Below are positions 11,827 to 23,440 of a DNA stretch of 64,000 bases, piece by piece (the first letter of the stretch is position 1; each line of letters opens with the position of its first letter). The notes below the pieces were generated by a model that saw only the letters and a list, made by a program, of their open reading frames with translations, made no database searches and was not told the DNA's origin. Origin of the DNA: Bombyx mori (taxonomy: Eukaryota > Arthropoda > Insecta > Lepidoptera > Bombycidae); contig NC_085124.1 in NCBI RefSeq assembly GCF_030269925.1, positions 15,562,001-15,626,000 of the forward strand, written 5' to 3'. The position numbers and the translations under genes are program-made.

Positions 11827-12354
11827 GCCTGCGTTTGGATCAAATCTAAGAGGTTGTATTGAACCGTTGGCATGTTGGTTTGTAAGCTGCCCATTGACCC
11901 AGATTGGATTGAGACTTCGTCCTTATGTAATAATTAAATAAATAATAAATAAAATGATTTATTGCCGTTCACACAGATTTAGATTGTTATAAGAAGATAA
12001 CTTAAAGAAAAGAAAAAAAATGGCAACAAGAGGCGGCTCTGCTAATGCTGTTCAAAGTTATGTCATCTACTTTTATCATTTTAATGGACTCTAGTTATAA
12101 TTTAGCCCTGGGTGGATATTGAGCTTTCCTGGTAAGCTACGCGCGACTATTTCCTATTTCTGCCGTGAAGCAGTAATGCGTTTCGATTTGAAGGGTGGGG
12201 CAGCTGTTGTAACTATACTGAGATCTTAGAACTTATATCTCAAGGTGGGTGGCGCATTTACGTTGTAGATGTCTATGAGCTCCAGTAACCACTTAACATC
12301 AGGTGGGCTGTGAGCTCGTCCACACATCTAAGCAATAAAAAAAATAAAAAAAAG
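11827..12354 (+). repeat. Composite retroposon with Bm1-like tail, copy 2
   Basis: Same architecture as 6503-7021 in the opposite orientation: about 330 bp of non-Bm1 body, then from TTTCTGCCGTGAAGCAG to AAGCAATAAAAA a Bm1 3' half. The body carries CCCAGATTGGATTGAGAC and GCCCTGGGTGGATATTGAGC. Sharing the precise junction with copy 1 shows the chimera was mobilised as a unit. Confidence 0.75.
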
Positions 12355-12734
12355 ACCAACCGACTGAGAGAGAGAGAGATGATTGCCAGTCCAACGTCTC
12401 GAGCGTTGAATTGGCAATATTTGTATGAGTCACGGCTACTCGACTCCTTTGTCCTTTTCGAATTCAGTCTTGGCGGTCAGGGGACGCTGGACTTAAAAAG
12501 CAACGCAGGCATTTTCTGGACTCGCCGCATATAAATCTACAGTTCCAGCACGGCCAACCTATGCTAATAAAAATACGTATCTGAAATGTATTCAATTCAT
12601 CTGTTAATAAGGTCCAAAATAAGATCTTATTAGCCGTATAAGAAAAACGTCATAAAAAATCATGACCGAAATAGACCACTTTTCCGTAAACGATGTTAAA
12701 ACTTCTAACTTCGTAAGCTTAGTATCGTGCACAT

Positions 12735-12769
12735 CCAGTAGGGCTCAGGCCGTCGCTCCGAGCGGACGT
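12735..12769 (+). promoter_or_regulatory. Candidate DPE-type core promoter
   Basis: An initiator-like CCAGTA places +1 at A12737. GGACGT at 12764-12769 then falls exactly at +28 to +33 and fits the insect downstream promoter element RGWYVT. No TATA box is seen. The initiator matches its consensus at 4 of 6 positions. Transcription from here is inferred. Confidence 0.4.
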
Positions 12770-12865
12770 CCGTACCGATTCAACCTTTAAACCTTCCTCG
12801 GTTGTTCGCGTGTTCATAATATTACAATTTAAACGTGAAATTACAGGAACCGATCACAATCTCAG
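12737..12865 (+). other. Candidate 5' non-coding exon
   Basis: 129 bases with no ATG, ending ATCTCAG before the strong donor GTAAGAGA at 12866. This is what a 5' UTR exon would look like. The next plus-strand acceptor followed by a coding start that I can support is at 38577-38578, upstream of the LRR gene. Linking the two is inference. Confidence 0.4.
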
Positions 12866-14420
12866 GTAAGAGAGAGTGTTTTTCTAAAATTTCTTTACTT
12901 AAGCAAGTATTTTAATTATTTAATTACGGTGCGCGAAACTTTTATTAGTTAAGCTGGTTTTTTTTGCCTGTAATTAATTGGTATTTGTATGAAAAAGAGT
13001 TTACAATTTTATTATTACTATACTGTACAGTACTTTTGCGATATACATGCTTGCGATATAATTGCGTGTATGCATTAAATAAAATATCACGGGTTCGAGT
13101 CCTGGCTTCTAAATTATATTTCCAGACTCGATGTATCTGCTGACAGTGATTACCCCTAAAATAATGTATTCGCTAATTCAGTAATTGAATTGACCAAAAG
13201 AAGAAAAACTGAAGAAGCAACGTAACTGCTAGTGATCGGTCAATGCATGTAGTCGCGCTTTCGTGAAAAGCAATTATTGTGGCGGGCATTAATAAGGCCT
13301 TCGATCTTAACACGTAATTAGTATTCTTATACTCGGAATTTCTATAGATGTATACTGTATTTAAGGTTAGATCTCTTTATGCGTTGAAGTAACTGAAAAA
13401 ATATTACGAAGTAAATGCCAAAAAATTCAGTAATTTTTTTCGACTGTTTGAATGTTTGTTGGAATATTTTGTAAAACAAATTTACAAAAAAATCAATCTT
13501 GGACCTAATTTTATGGGATTATTTGTATTTAAAATTCTGTGATGTTAATTTATTGCTACACCTCAAAGTATTTATTCAGTAATTCATTCAGTAAAAATGT
13601 TTTTGACAAAAAAAAAAAATCCAACAGTAGTAGATAATAATTTGTCGTCATATTCTTAAAATGCGAGTCTATTGTCCAGAATCCTAAATAACCTTGGTTA
13701 CAGTAGACTTTGGTCACCCTATTTACTATTTTTTAAGTCCGGGTCAATGGAAGGAAGCATTATATATTTCGGGTTTGGCCTTCAAGCACGGAATAGTTTT
13801 GTTCTTAATCCGTAGCATGTTCAGAAGAACAACACACTGATCATCGTAGCCTAAAAACAAAATGAACCACAAAAATAAGCAAAATAAATAATAAAGGTAT
13901 ATAAGGAGTTCACCCAAACTAGGTTGTTTCAGTATCTAACCGTCCGCTCTGCATCCGAGGGCTACGTCTCGTAGGCTAAAGGGTTACCGGTCGGTTTATC
14001 GACCAACTGGTAAATAATTTAGGATATTGAAAGGCAAAGAATGCCCGGAGGCTGTCATAAACAGGCAAGGCGAGGCTGGACGCCAACCAAAATTGCGATA
14101 GGCAACTCCTGTTGAATACATAAGGGAGCTTGTTTATTTAGAAGCAAGTGCTACCTCACCGGCATCTTCGGTCTGATGTAATACGTTTTTGTTTATTCTG
14201 ATCTATTGCGTTTGGCTCTGATGTTTACGGAGTAGCATCATATTCGTTATTGAACTAGGGAGCTTGGTTATAGGTTATCATTACACTGTGATGTACGAAT
14301 ACATCGGTGGTGCTGATAATTATATATTTATGAATAAATATAACAATTGAGACTTGAATTTATTTTGTCGTATCTGTGGGCTTTAATAACCTCTTATTAA
14401 TACAATTGGACCTTCGGACT

Positions 14421-14639
14421 ACTGACGGTAGGACCTCTAATGAGTCCGCACGGGTAGGTACCACTACTCTGGCTATTGGGTTGAAGGGTGGGACAGCCAT
14501 TGTAACTATACTGAAACCTTAGAACTCATATCTCAAGGAGGGTGGCGGCATTTACGTTGTAGATGTCTATGGGCGCCGGTAACCACTTAACACCAGGTGG
14601 GCCGTGAACTCGTTCACCCAATTAAGCAATTTTTTTTTT
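14421..14639 (+). repeat. Bm1 SINE, 5'-truncated
   Basis: Starts at the GGTAGGACCTC motif and continues to AAGCAA followed by T-rich sequence. The head is absent, and there is a short deletion where TTTCTGCCGTGAAGC should be. Confidence 0.8.
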
Positions 14640-15337
14640 AGCAAAACATCATTTTTATGTTAGGTCCAGTTGGTGCATTCAAAAATTACCATCATGTAAC
14701 TGAGCCGTAACTGGGCCGCAAACGTGTCGGTATCTCGGTTAAACAACAATAATATTTAAGCCGTACTCTTTAAAGTAATACCTTTTTTATTTCAATGAGG
14801 CAATACCCCGGTGGGAATCGTCGGAAATATACTATTCCCGGTGGTGATTGGTGAAAGTTTAAGGAAAAATAAAAAGTTTTGTTTGTTGTTAAATTTCTCG
14901 CGGGACCACAATAAATACGTTTAGATTGTTGTACAAAGCCGAACTCTTATAAAGTCTGACTTATAAAGACTGAAAGTATCACACACTGGGCTCTTTGAGA
15001 CACACGACTCAAGATTTAACTACGTCGGTAAAAGTTTTGCTCAACTCTTCAGAACGGAACGCGCGATATATGTATATGGATATGGTACGCGAATAAGTAT
15101 GCGGTATGTTGGCAATATCCCATAAAGTAGGGAATTGGAAAATGTAGTATTCTTCAATAGTTGGTGGAATGCGCTATTTTTAAATTGAATCAGAATAATA
15201 TGAACTTCAAACACATTATGACCGTTTTATCTTCTCTTAATATATTTATTAATAAAGGTAATCCAACTGTGCATATCCAGACATGCAAATCCACTCATTT
15301 AATATTATATTCATCGATCATTCGAAGTATGTATCTA

Positions 15338-15627
15338 TCTATATATATAAAAATGAATTGCTGTTCGTTAGTCTTTCTAAAACTCGAGAACGGCTGGACC
15401 GATTAGGCTAATTTTGGTCTTGAATGATTTGTGGAAGTCCAGAGAAGGTTTAAAAGGTAAATAAATATGAAAATGCTCGGAATTAAATAAAAATTACAAT
15501 TTTGTTTTTCCTTTCATGTGTCCCCCGTCGGACGGATTCCTTTTGTTTGTTTTAAGTTTATTTTATACAAAAGTTTAGGTCTTTTATGTATCGATTGAGG
15601 CACTACGAAGTCTGCCGGGTCAGCTAG
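15338..15627 (+). mobile_element. Non-autonomous Helitron
   Basis: Begins TCTATATATATAAAAATG after an A at 15337 and ends GGGTCAGCTAG before a T at 15628. This gives the expected 5'-TC and CTRR-3' ends and an A/T insertion site. It contains CTCGAGAACGGCTGGACCGA, which is shared with 30769-30982. No Rep/helicase coding. Confidence 0.8.
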
Positions 15628-16044
15628 TATATTATAAATTTTATTATTCCCTACATTTTATTAACGTAGTACAAAAACAAGGATATGCTTTTTACGAAGT
15701 TTCTTAAAGTTCATAATACCCAATTTAGTTAGAGAGTTGTCGGTCTATTGTCATATTAATGTCCGCGTGTATTGGAAAACGGTTCGATCTCTTGAGAGTT
15801 CAAACTATATTGGTTTGTTTATTTCAAATTCATAAAAATTATAGTTGTTTTGGCATTTCGTGCTCGTGGGAGCTCAGGACAGAGATGCTCTTGTAATTAT
15901 GCTCGGGTTATTAATGGAGCAGGGAGGGGTCCCGTTTTAAGCCCTAGTGTGTTTGCCAACATAAAGGTTCGTATAGGAATGGTTGGGTCGCTCGATGGAC
16001 TCGTATCGAGTGATACCAATTCATAAATTAAATGAATGACTTAC

Positions 16045-16232
16045 TGATGGTAGGCCATCTTGTGAGCCTGCACGGACGGGTACTACCACCCTGCCTATTT
16101 CTGTCGTGAAAGCTTGGCGTGAAGGCAATGCGTTTTGATTTAAATGTTGGGGCAGTTAGAATTGTAATTTAAAACTAAGATTTAGAACTCATGTCTCAAA
16201 GTGGGTTGCAGCATTTGCGTTGTTGATGTATA
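16045..16232 (+). repeat. Diverged Bm1, left part of an interrupted copy
   Basis: A 5'-truncated plus-strand Bm1 from GGTAGGCCATCTTG to GTTGTTGATGTAT. It is interrupted by a minus-strand Bm1; its tail resumes at 16645-16693. Confidence 0.7.
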
Positions 16233-16640
16233 TTTTTTTTTTCTTAGATGGTTGGACGAGTTCACAGCCCACCTGGTGTTAAGTGGTTACTGGAGCCCAT
16301 AGACATCTACAACCGTAAATGTGCCACTCACCTTGAGATATAAGTTCTAAGTTCTCAGTATAGTTACAACGGCTGTCCCAACCTTGAAACCGAAACGCAT
16401 TACTGCTTCACGGCAGAAATAGGCAGGGCGGTGGTACCTATCCGCGCGGACGCACAAGTGGTCCTACCACCAGTAATTACGCAAATTGTAATTTTGCGGG
16501 TTTGATTTTTATCACACGATGTTATTCCTTCACCGTGGAAGTCAGTCGTGGTGAACATTTGTTGAGTACGTATTTCATTACAAAAATTGGTACCTGAGAT
16601 TCGAACAACACCAGTGCATTCGAACACGAATGCGCCGGAC
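16233..16640 (-). repeat. Bm1 SINE inserted into another Bm1
   Basis: The minus-strand copy starts with its T-run at 16233 and ends inside the head at TGCGCCGGAC, lacking the first about 30 bases of the tRNA-like region. It sits within the older plus-strand copy. Confidence 0.8.
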
Positions 16641-16644
16641 TATC

Positions 16645-16693
16645 GTAACTATTTAATGTCAGGTAAGCTGTGAGCTTGCCCATCTAAGTAAAA
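16645..16693 (+). repeat. Diverged Bm1, right part of the interrupted copy
   Basis: GTAACTATTTAATGTCAGG, then GCTGTGAGCTTGCCCATCTAAG and an A-rich end, continue the Bm1 left at 16232. About ten bases of the host SINE are missing at the junction. Confidence 0.65.
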
Positions 16694-16861
16694 GGAAAAA
16701 AAGCAAAACTAACTAGCAGATTTTTTATGAGTAGATTGTGGATGTACCGCATTGATGTCTTCGGTTAATTTTATATTCATGACTATTTCCTCCAGTCCTG
16801 AGGTTTGATAGAAAAGTCGTTATTACAATACCATTGACTTCTCTTGGACTTGGTAGATGGT

Positions 16862-16940
16862 TTACGGACATTAAGTGCTTAGCGGACACTTAATATTAGG
16901 TTAGCCACGAGCATGTCTGCCCGTGCAACAGAAAAAAACA
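16862..16940 (+). repeat. Old retroposon tail relic
   Basis: GCGGACACTTAATATTAGG followed by GAGCATGTCTGCCCGTGCAA and an A-run is a strongly diverged match to the Bm1-type tail. Confidence 0.4.
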
Positions 16941-17304
16941 TGTAAAATATGTTTAATTAAAACTGTATAATTAGAAACTTAACGACTTTACCGCGAGCCC
17001 AGTTCAGAAGAATATAAATTAAAATTATCAAATTGTTACTCGTAAAACCTCGAAAATGTATTAATGCAAAGATTTACGCATGCCATAAATTATAGTATGT
17101 AATTGGGCGTTTTTGTAACTGCGGCACTTGTTAGCGCCGTTCATTCCCTACGCCTAGTTCTCGTAAAACTTTATATTGTATTGCAGCTGTATTGTAATAG
17201 GGCTGTCGAGTTGCTGACAAGATTTTTTATAAATGTCGTCGACAGGTGAGCTTACAGCCCATCCGAGCCTGAGTGATGCTCGTTGCTCAGACAAGTCAGC
17301 AATG

Positions 17305-17514
17305 TTAGGGACATCACTGGTGGTAGGACCTTTTGTGAGTCCGCATGGGTAGGTACCACCACCCTGCCCGTTTCTGCCGTGAAGCCTTAAGCCTTGGAAC
17401 TCATATCTCAAGGTGGGTGGCGGCATTTACGTTGTAGATGTCTATGGGCTCCAATAACCACTTAATACCAGGTGGGCTTTGGGCTCTTCCACCGAACAAT
17501 GCAAAAAAAAAAAA
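17305..17514 (+). repeat. Bm1 SINE, 5'-truncated
   Basis: Starts ACTGGTGGTAGGACC and ends in 12 A. It has a deletion of the CGTTTCGG...ACTGAGA segment. Confidence 0.8.
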
Positions 17515-18330
17515 CATTGCCAGTCTATTGGTTATCGCCAAAAACTGTTTTCAAACTTTTTTATATATTATTTTTAATGCATCTATCTATCGTTCGAAAT
17601 GTATATATAGGTATACCTAATTCTAGATCTGGAATACATGAAAAAATACATTGAAAGGTTTTAAAGAGAAACTTAGAGGCTCTAAATTGACTAAAATTAA
17701 TGAACTCTACTCGGTAGCAGGTGGTGTGGTGGTAAATAGGAGCTCCCGGGACTGTCTTCGCCCGCGCCGGCAGGAAGCATCCTTCGCTTGTGTCGTTTCA
17801 TGCTTTACTGATGTTTCCTTGTATTAAGCTCAGTTGGTCAAATTAAATAGCGTTGCGTGTTTTGAACTTGCTATTCGCTTATCACTACGCTATGAAGTAA
17901 GCTTAATACAATAATTGAAATATTTCATTATATAAATTTTAGTTACCTACGGTTGTTGTTTATCTGTTGGTCACTCAATCGCAGGAAGCCCGTACTGATT
18001 GGACAGGTCATTAGTACGTATGGCCGGCAGATCCTCGAAGCGAAGTTTTATTTGAAGTTCATAGAGCGCCTGACCCTCTATGAAGTTATAAACCTACCTA
18101 AAAGCAACTCGGTTTTTAGTTGATGCGTGAGTCAGCCCTACAGCTGGTGTTTCTAGTAGAATTAACTCATAAAATTTGTATCGTTGGCTAATGAGGCGGG
18201 TAGTTATTTTATACCAGTAAGAGGCCTGTGGCGCCCAAATACTTCAAAGCTCAATTAGCAACCGACATGAAATCGCAAGTAAAGTATTTTGACTGGTGTA
18301 GATGTGTTAAAATAGAATTCAAGGCAATTA

Positions 18331-18460
18331 ATATTTTTTTTTTTTTTTTTTTTATTGCCTTTGTAGGCAGACGGGCATACGGCCCACCTGATGGTGAGTG
18401 GTTACCGTCGCCCATGGACTTCAGCAATGCCAGGGGCAGAGCCAAGCCGCTGCCTACCGA
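18331..18460 (-). repeat. LINE-tail retroposon fragment
   Basis: Minus-strand element of about 110 bp running GGCAGCGGCTTGGCTCTGCC ... ATCAGGTGGGCCGTATGC ... GGCAATAAAA. It recurs across this window in both orientations. Its last about 60 bp are similar to the Bm1 tail. Probably a truncated 3' end of a non-LTR retrotransposon; family not assigned. Confidence 0.7.
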
Positions 18461-18496
18461 ATTAATAATTTATAAGCTAATAATTTTATAAGTGTA

Positions 18497-18632
18497 AATG
18501 AGTTAGTGAGCTCACGGCTTTTCTGATGTTAAGCGATTGCCAATTGTGAGACCATAGACCTAGGTTAGGTTACAATTGCTTGTAAATCTGATACTCAACA
18601 CTTATGATAGCTTCGTGGTAGAAATAATAGTG
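18497..18632 (-). repeat. Diverged Bm1 relic
   Basis: GTGAGCTCACGGC, GATGTTAAGCGATTG, GACCATAGACCTA and CTTCGTGGTAGAAATA follow the Bm1 order on the minus strand, with heavy decay. Confidence 0.5.
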
Positions 18633-18663
18633 TTATTGAACTGTAAAGAATGTATCAAAAGGC

Positions 18664-19200
18664 TTTTTTTGGTCAGGAGGAAATCGCCAGACTTCCGCCC
18701 TCCACTGGGGATGGAGGGCGGGGCATGTCGGAGTCGAATTGACTAAAACCTCCTGCCGCTCAACCCACGTCCGAACCTCGCCAGAGACAGAACTCATAAA
18801 AAGGCAAAGGGTGTAGTGCTTAGTGCGGAGCACATCTCTCCCATCACCCTACCTCTCGGGACGCCGGACCGGCGGTCGTCGGCGCCACGACCATCAGCCC
18901 TCTCGGTCGGCAGGCTATCCGGAGCCCGCCTAGATGGGGTTATCCTACGGAATACCCCGCTGGGTCAGAACCAGCGTGGATCGAGGATAGCCAGCCTTCC
19001 ATCACCCGGATGCCCTTGCGTAAAACACGTGCAGAGCAGCCTGCACGTCGTCTTCTTAGGCCCCTCTCGCCGGTCGCCAGACCTAAAGGCTGGTTTAGAA
19101 TGTGCAGGAGCCATTATTCTAACACACATTACAGTTAGAACTCATCACGGAACTCCCGCTTATCACCAAGCGAGCGGGTACTTCAAACAGGCAGACTAGC
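18664..19200 (-). mobile_element. GC-rich LINE 3' fragment
   Basis: Minus-strand counterpart of 7047-7343, with a T-run at 18665-18671 followed by GGTCAGGAGGAAATCGCC. It extends further 5' and includes GGTTCTGACCCAGCGGGGTA on the minus strand, a motif also found at 54962-54981 with one difference. The right limit is approximate. Clade not assigned. Confidence 0.6.
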
Positions 19201-19467
19201 GATTACTTAAATAAACATAAAAAACTGTAGCATGTCCTTACATGCGTGTCAGTGGAACATTTACATTGTACGGCTGTATTGTGTGACGTCACGACATAGC
19301 GTCGACCGCCCCTACTGCTTGTCGACATGAAGCTACACAGCGAACATTGTTTTTAATTGAACATTACTTTGATAGGGTGACGGTCAAATTGTGAAATATT
19401 GTTTTCGACTTTTCTTTTTGACCCGCTTTCATTAGCTTGTCCTGTACGGTTACTGGTCATGTGACGT

Positions 19468-19702
19468 TTACTGGTGGTAAGACGTCTTGTGACGCACAGG
19501 TAGGTACTACCACCCCGCCTATTTCTGCCGTGAAGCACTAATGCGTTTCGGTTTTAAGGGTGGGGCAGCGGCTGTACTTTAAAAACGGAGACCTTAGAAC
19601 TCGAGGTGGGTGGTGGCATTTACGTTGTAGACATCTACAGGCTCCGGCAACCACATTAGGTGGGCCGTGAGCTCGTTCAGACATATAAGCAAAAAAATAA
19701 AA
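19468..19702 (+). repeat. Bm1 SINE, 5'-truncated
   Basis: Runs from TTACTGGTGGTAAGACG to CATATAAGCAAAAAAATAAAA. The body is well preserved; the tail has a deletion at CCACATTAGGTGGGCC. Confidence 0.8.
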
Positions 19703-20617
19703 ACGTAACGTCCGATAAACTTGAACATTTGCACACGCGGCAGGGATCGATCAAAATTCTTTTTTTTTCGGCCTAAATCTTAAAGAAGATCATCAAAGTT
19801 AATTCGGTATTTCAATTTGAAACCATAATTTTATTATCGGTTAATATGTGCGGTATTCTCGCTCCGCACCCGGGTAAATAACTCGGATGCCGCGACCGAG
19901 AGGGCAGACCAGAAGGGAATCGCATACCCGCGCCTTCCGATGATTAAAACATCAAATACCAGAGATCCTCTGGCCTCAAGTCACCACAGAAGTCTGGGAG
20001 GCTTAAACAACGGAAGGAAAGATCTTCGACCAAGCGGGTCAAGCTTGTCTAGAAAATATCGTAAGCGAGATTCAGGCATCTGTCAAATATCTTGCGTTGT
20101 ACGATGGCTACCCGCCACAGAAGTATTAAAGTGTCAGTAAATGTATGAAAGACATGAAATTTACCTACGAGCTGTGTGAGCGACACACCTGCCAATCGAT
20201 AAGCGCCTTAAAGTTCAACGGTCCAACGTCTATATTAGAACTAGTGTTTATTTTCAGGACCCCGCAGTGTCCGTCCACAAATTTACGATGCAAAACAAAT
20301 CATACCGTGTGACGGGTAATTAAAGTTGAATATTCATGAACCGAGGTCGTCAAATAGAATGGTTTATTATTGATAACTATAATTACTCGACGTACACCAA
20401 TTTATGCACTAGGTCATGCGGTGGTTTTATGGTATTCGGAAGGTGATTTTAATAAAAAGATACAACAGATGTGTATCCTGGGATCTCTAGCGAGCTGGAG
20501 AGTTGAGACCAAATATCTTAATATATAAATAAATCAAGTCGGATTTGATTAAATTATTCATGTGCAGACAGTGGCACGAGGTATCGAAGAGTAAGAAGAG
20601 GGCTTGAGACGGATCGG

Positions 20618-20705
20618 AAGACGAGCTCACGGCTCAACCGGTGTAAAGTTATCAGCGGAGACCATAAAAACTACAATGTGGATCCACCGCCGCTTTGAAA
20701 TCTAA
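20618..20705 (-). repeat. Old Bm1-like relic
   Basis: GACGAGCTCACGGCTCAACC, GGTGTAAAGTTATC, GGAGACCATA and ACTACAATGTGGATCCACC follow the Bm1 tail order on the minus strand. Confidence 0.4.
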
Positions 20706-20832
20706 TTGTCTTAATTTCTTTGTAATTTGGTTAAAGGAGGATCTACAATTGAGTGGTTGTTTTAGTAACGAGAAAGTTTGTAAATGTTAATAACGCGATA
20801 CAGTATTTGGCAGAATTCTTCTATTCTACTAC

Positions 20833-21694
20833 TCTGTCAAGAAAGTACCGGGAAAAGATCAATAAATCATTCAAATTTATTTTATCACCTCCAAAGTATG
20901 CTATTTCAGAAACAATACACAGACAGACGCTAACGAATAATCCAATCGTCAAAACATTTTTAAACGTTTTTTCCGGAATTGAGTTCATTTCTATTCGCGA
21001 ATTCTCCTTTGTCATCTTGAAATGAAAATGAGTGCTGCGAAGTGGTAATTCTAGTTTAGGATAAAGAAAGAAGTCGGATGAAGAAGCCATTTCTGGTGAA
21101 TAAGGTGGTTGCTTGATGGTCTTTGTTGAGTTTTTGGTTCGTTTGTTCACAATGATGGCCTTGCGCGACTCAAATAAAAAAAAAACACCGTTTGATCTTC
21201 TGATAAGAATTCCGAGTGCACAACAAGGTCAAGGAAAACAGTAAAGAGATTATTTAAAATGGCGCAGATCGACTCGTGAGAAATAGAAAGTTCGGCGACC
21301 ATCTCTCAAAAACTTGAGGAGGATTTTCAGTGACTTTTTTCTTCATTTTTGGGATGTTAACTTCAGTTGCAGTCGTTGGTGGCCAGTTGCAGTCGCGAGG
21401 CAGATCTTTTCATCACATATCTAACTCCATCATCATTTTGATAAAATCGATTCACCGTAAGTCTTCTGTAACGATTTCAGTAACTGCGTACACGAAATTC
21501 CATTGGTGATACAACATTTCAAACAAACTCTTTGTTCGATGATAACTAAAACAGCAATATATTTAATTTTAGTAGCAGATGCAACACAAACTTTGCGTCG
21601 CAATGGAAAATAGTTATGCCAATTTAACCACAACAATAAAAAATTGAGTTTCGAATTTTAATAAATTATCCATTCCCGATACTTTTTTGACTGT
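20833..21694 (-). mobile_element. mariner element, internally deleted
   Basis: Terminal inverted repeats are visible: CTGTCAAGAAAGTACCGGGA near 20834-20853, and on the other strand AGTCAAAAAAGTATCGGGAA near 21674-21693. At about 860 bp it is roughly 400 bp shorter than a typical 1.3-kb mariner. The missing part falls inside the transposase. Confidence 0.75.
20840..21640 (-). pseudogene. mariner transposase relic
   Basis: Minus-strand pieces follow the mariner order. The N-terminal helix-turn-helix is at 21433-21636 (EQRVCLKCCITNGISC, LQKTYGESILSK). A fragment near 21290 reads VAELSISHESICAIL, the second HTH. It jumps directly to LFTVFLDLVVHSEFLSEDQT, so the region carrying the first catalytic Asp is deleted. 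The C-terminal part at 20821-21150 has PPYSPEMASSSDFFLYPKL, with the third Asp, and ends FGGDKINLND. Frameshifts separate the pieces. It cannot encode a working enzyme. Its sequence type differs from the mariner at the left of the window, so these are two distinct families. Confidence 0.75.
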
Positions 21695-22184
21695 TCATGT
21701 CCTTTTTACTATTGCACCGCCCGCTACCGAAGCAGAATTAATTCCTCCATACTATCTGAAACCCTTGCATTTATCCAAACTGCATTTTCATAGACCTTTT
21801 TTGCCACGTATGTACCATCCGAATTTGAAATGAACTCGCCTCCACGGTGTTTCTCGAGCGCTATGAAATAATTTTCTTCAAACGATGTTTAAGGCGAGCC
21901 TTCACTAGTAGATAGCGCCATTGATGTGTTTTTGTCATTTCTAAGTCCATCACTGACGATGTCTACTTACTACCAGTGTCAGATCGTTTGCTCAATTGAA
22001 TATGACGGCTGTAAAAACCGCTATAAAAATCGGTTTGACCAATATCTGATTCTGAAAAATAATTTCCCCAAAAATTCCCTAAAAGTGAATTTCCAAATCG
22101 TTTCCTTTCCGAAAAAGAAAAAAAAAACGAAACTCACCAAAATTATGCGTTCAGAAACAAATTCGAAGGCTTGTAAATATTAAG
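21695..22184. other. Unique sequence, nothing identified
   Basis: No repeat match or convincing ORF. Confidence 0.35.
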
Positions 22185-22400
22185 TAACAATCGGTTTTTC
22201 CGTGGCATTGTTACTCGATTCCGTCTACGTCGCAAATTTAAAACCCTCCAAGGGAATACCCATTTTCTGAAGTTGTTTGCCGCTGTTATGACGGCCTTGG
22301 AGGTTTTCTTGCTGGGTTTTATGTTTTCTATAGATTTACTACTCACTCCGACTGGCCAGTATTTACGTGACCCTTGTGCAGGTCTCGATGTGATCATAAA
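22185..22400 (+). other. Candidate isolated coding exon
   Basis: A plus-strand frame is open for about 72 codons. It encodes a basic stretch (TRFRLRRKFKTLQ), then a membrane-like segment (LFAAVMTALEVFLLGFMFSI) and TPTGQYLRDPCAGLDVIIN. It stops at a strong donor, ATG/GTGAGTAC, at 22400/22401. GC content is higher than in the flanks. No good acceptor is visible: the nearest AG sites (22152, 22184) lack a clear pyrimidine tract. The opposite strand is also open, which weakens the case. I do not recognise the family. It could be a decayed exon or chance. Confidence 0.25.
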
Positions 22401-22984
22401 TGGTGAGTACGTTTACGATTAAAATATGAATGATTTGGTTCATGGTGAGTTCTTTACTTTTTGTCATTATTTCAATCGGTGCGGTTGGCATAAGTAAGTA
22501 AGAAGCAAGTATCCACGTTCTAGTTTGATTTAGCTATGACTAGTTTGCTTGAGTTAAGCGGTATGGTAATAACACTTTATAGTGAGGTATAACTTCGAAG
22601 TCAATCAAATAGCACCGTGTTCATCCGGGAGAGATCACGAATACTGGAGACGTTGGAAAATGGGAAACACACTCAACAAACGCTAGTTTAAAACATAAAA
22701 AGCTATGTCATCAAAACTAGCATTCAATAAATTTTTTTTAACAAACAACTGATTTTTCCTGTAGTATATTTTGGAATAACTCACAGAATATAAGTAGTTA
22801 AACTGTCACAGTCAACTGACAGAGTCACAACTTTGTTTATAGAATAATTAGCGCTGATAGATTTCAATCATTTCATGTCGCTATATCCATTGTTTGTGAT
22901 CAAATCACAAAAAGAAGCAATTAAAATGATCTTCAATATTGTATTTTGAAAAATCGGGAAAATGTACATGATCATTTATTTCTT

Positions 22985-23075
22985 ATTGTTAGCTGGGTGA
23001 TCGAGCTCACGGCCCACCTGCTTTAAGTGATTACCGGAGCCCATAGATGAGTGCTCTCATTCTCCTTGAGACGTA
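22985..23075 (-). repeat. Bm1 tail fragment
   Basis: GATCGAGCTCACGGCCCACC, GATTACCGGAGCCCATAGA and CCTTGAGACGTA match the minus-strand Bm1 tail. Truncated after about 90 bp. Confidence 0.6.
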
Positions 23076-23430
23076 CCCGTTACCGCTTACGATTCAGTAT
23101 TAAGTAGTTGCCATTAAACCCAACAAATGTCTTTGTTAGATTTACAAGTATCGCCCCTGAGCTCAATAACAACGGTCTAAAGGCGCTGTAGTAATGCTTT
23201 GTATATTTGAAGCTTTAATAAGCTTCTAAGATAATTCTAGGAACAGTTTTGACCACGTGTCAACGCTTTTCAATTTTTGTTTATAAATTTATCTTATTTA
23301 TTTATTTAAATAAGTACTGCCACATCACAAACATCTAACATTGAAAATAAATTTAAACTATTTAATTTATGGCCTGATGCATGTGACAACAATGGCGTAC
23401 ATACCATTGGATCTTCTTATCAAAGATTAT

Positions 23431-23440
23431 TTAGATAGAT
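23431..23440 (+). repeat. Target-site duplication, left
   Basis: TTAGATAGAT immediately left of the poly(T) of the jockey insertion, repeated exactly at 24328-24337. Confidence 0.75.

Noticed and set aside
18816..19199. 127-codon ORF
   Set aside because: Lies antisense to the GC-rich LINE fragment; GC-rich DNA gives long chance frames.
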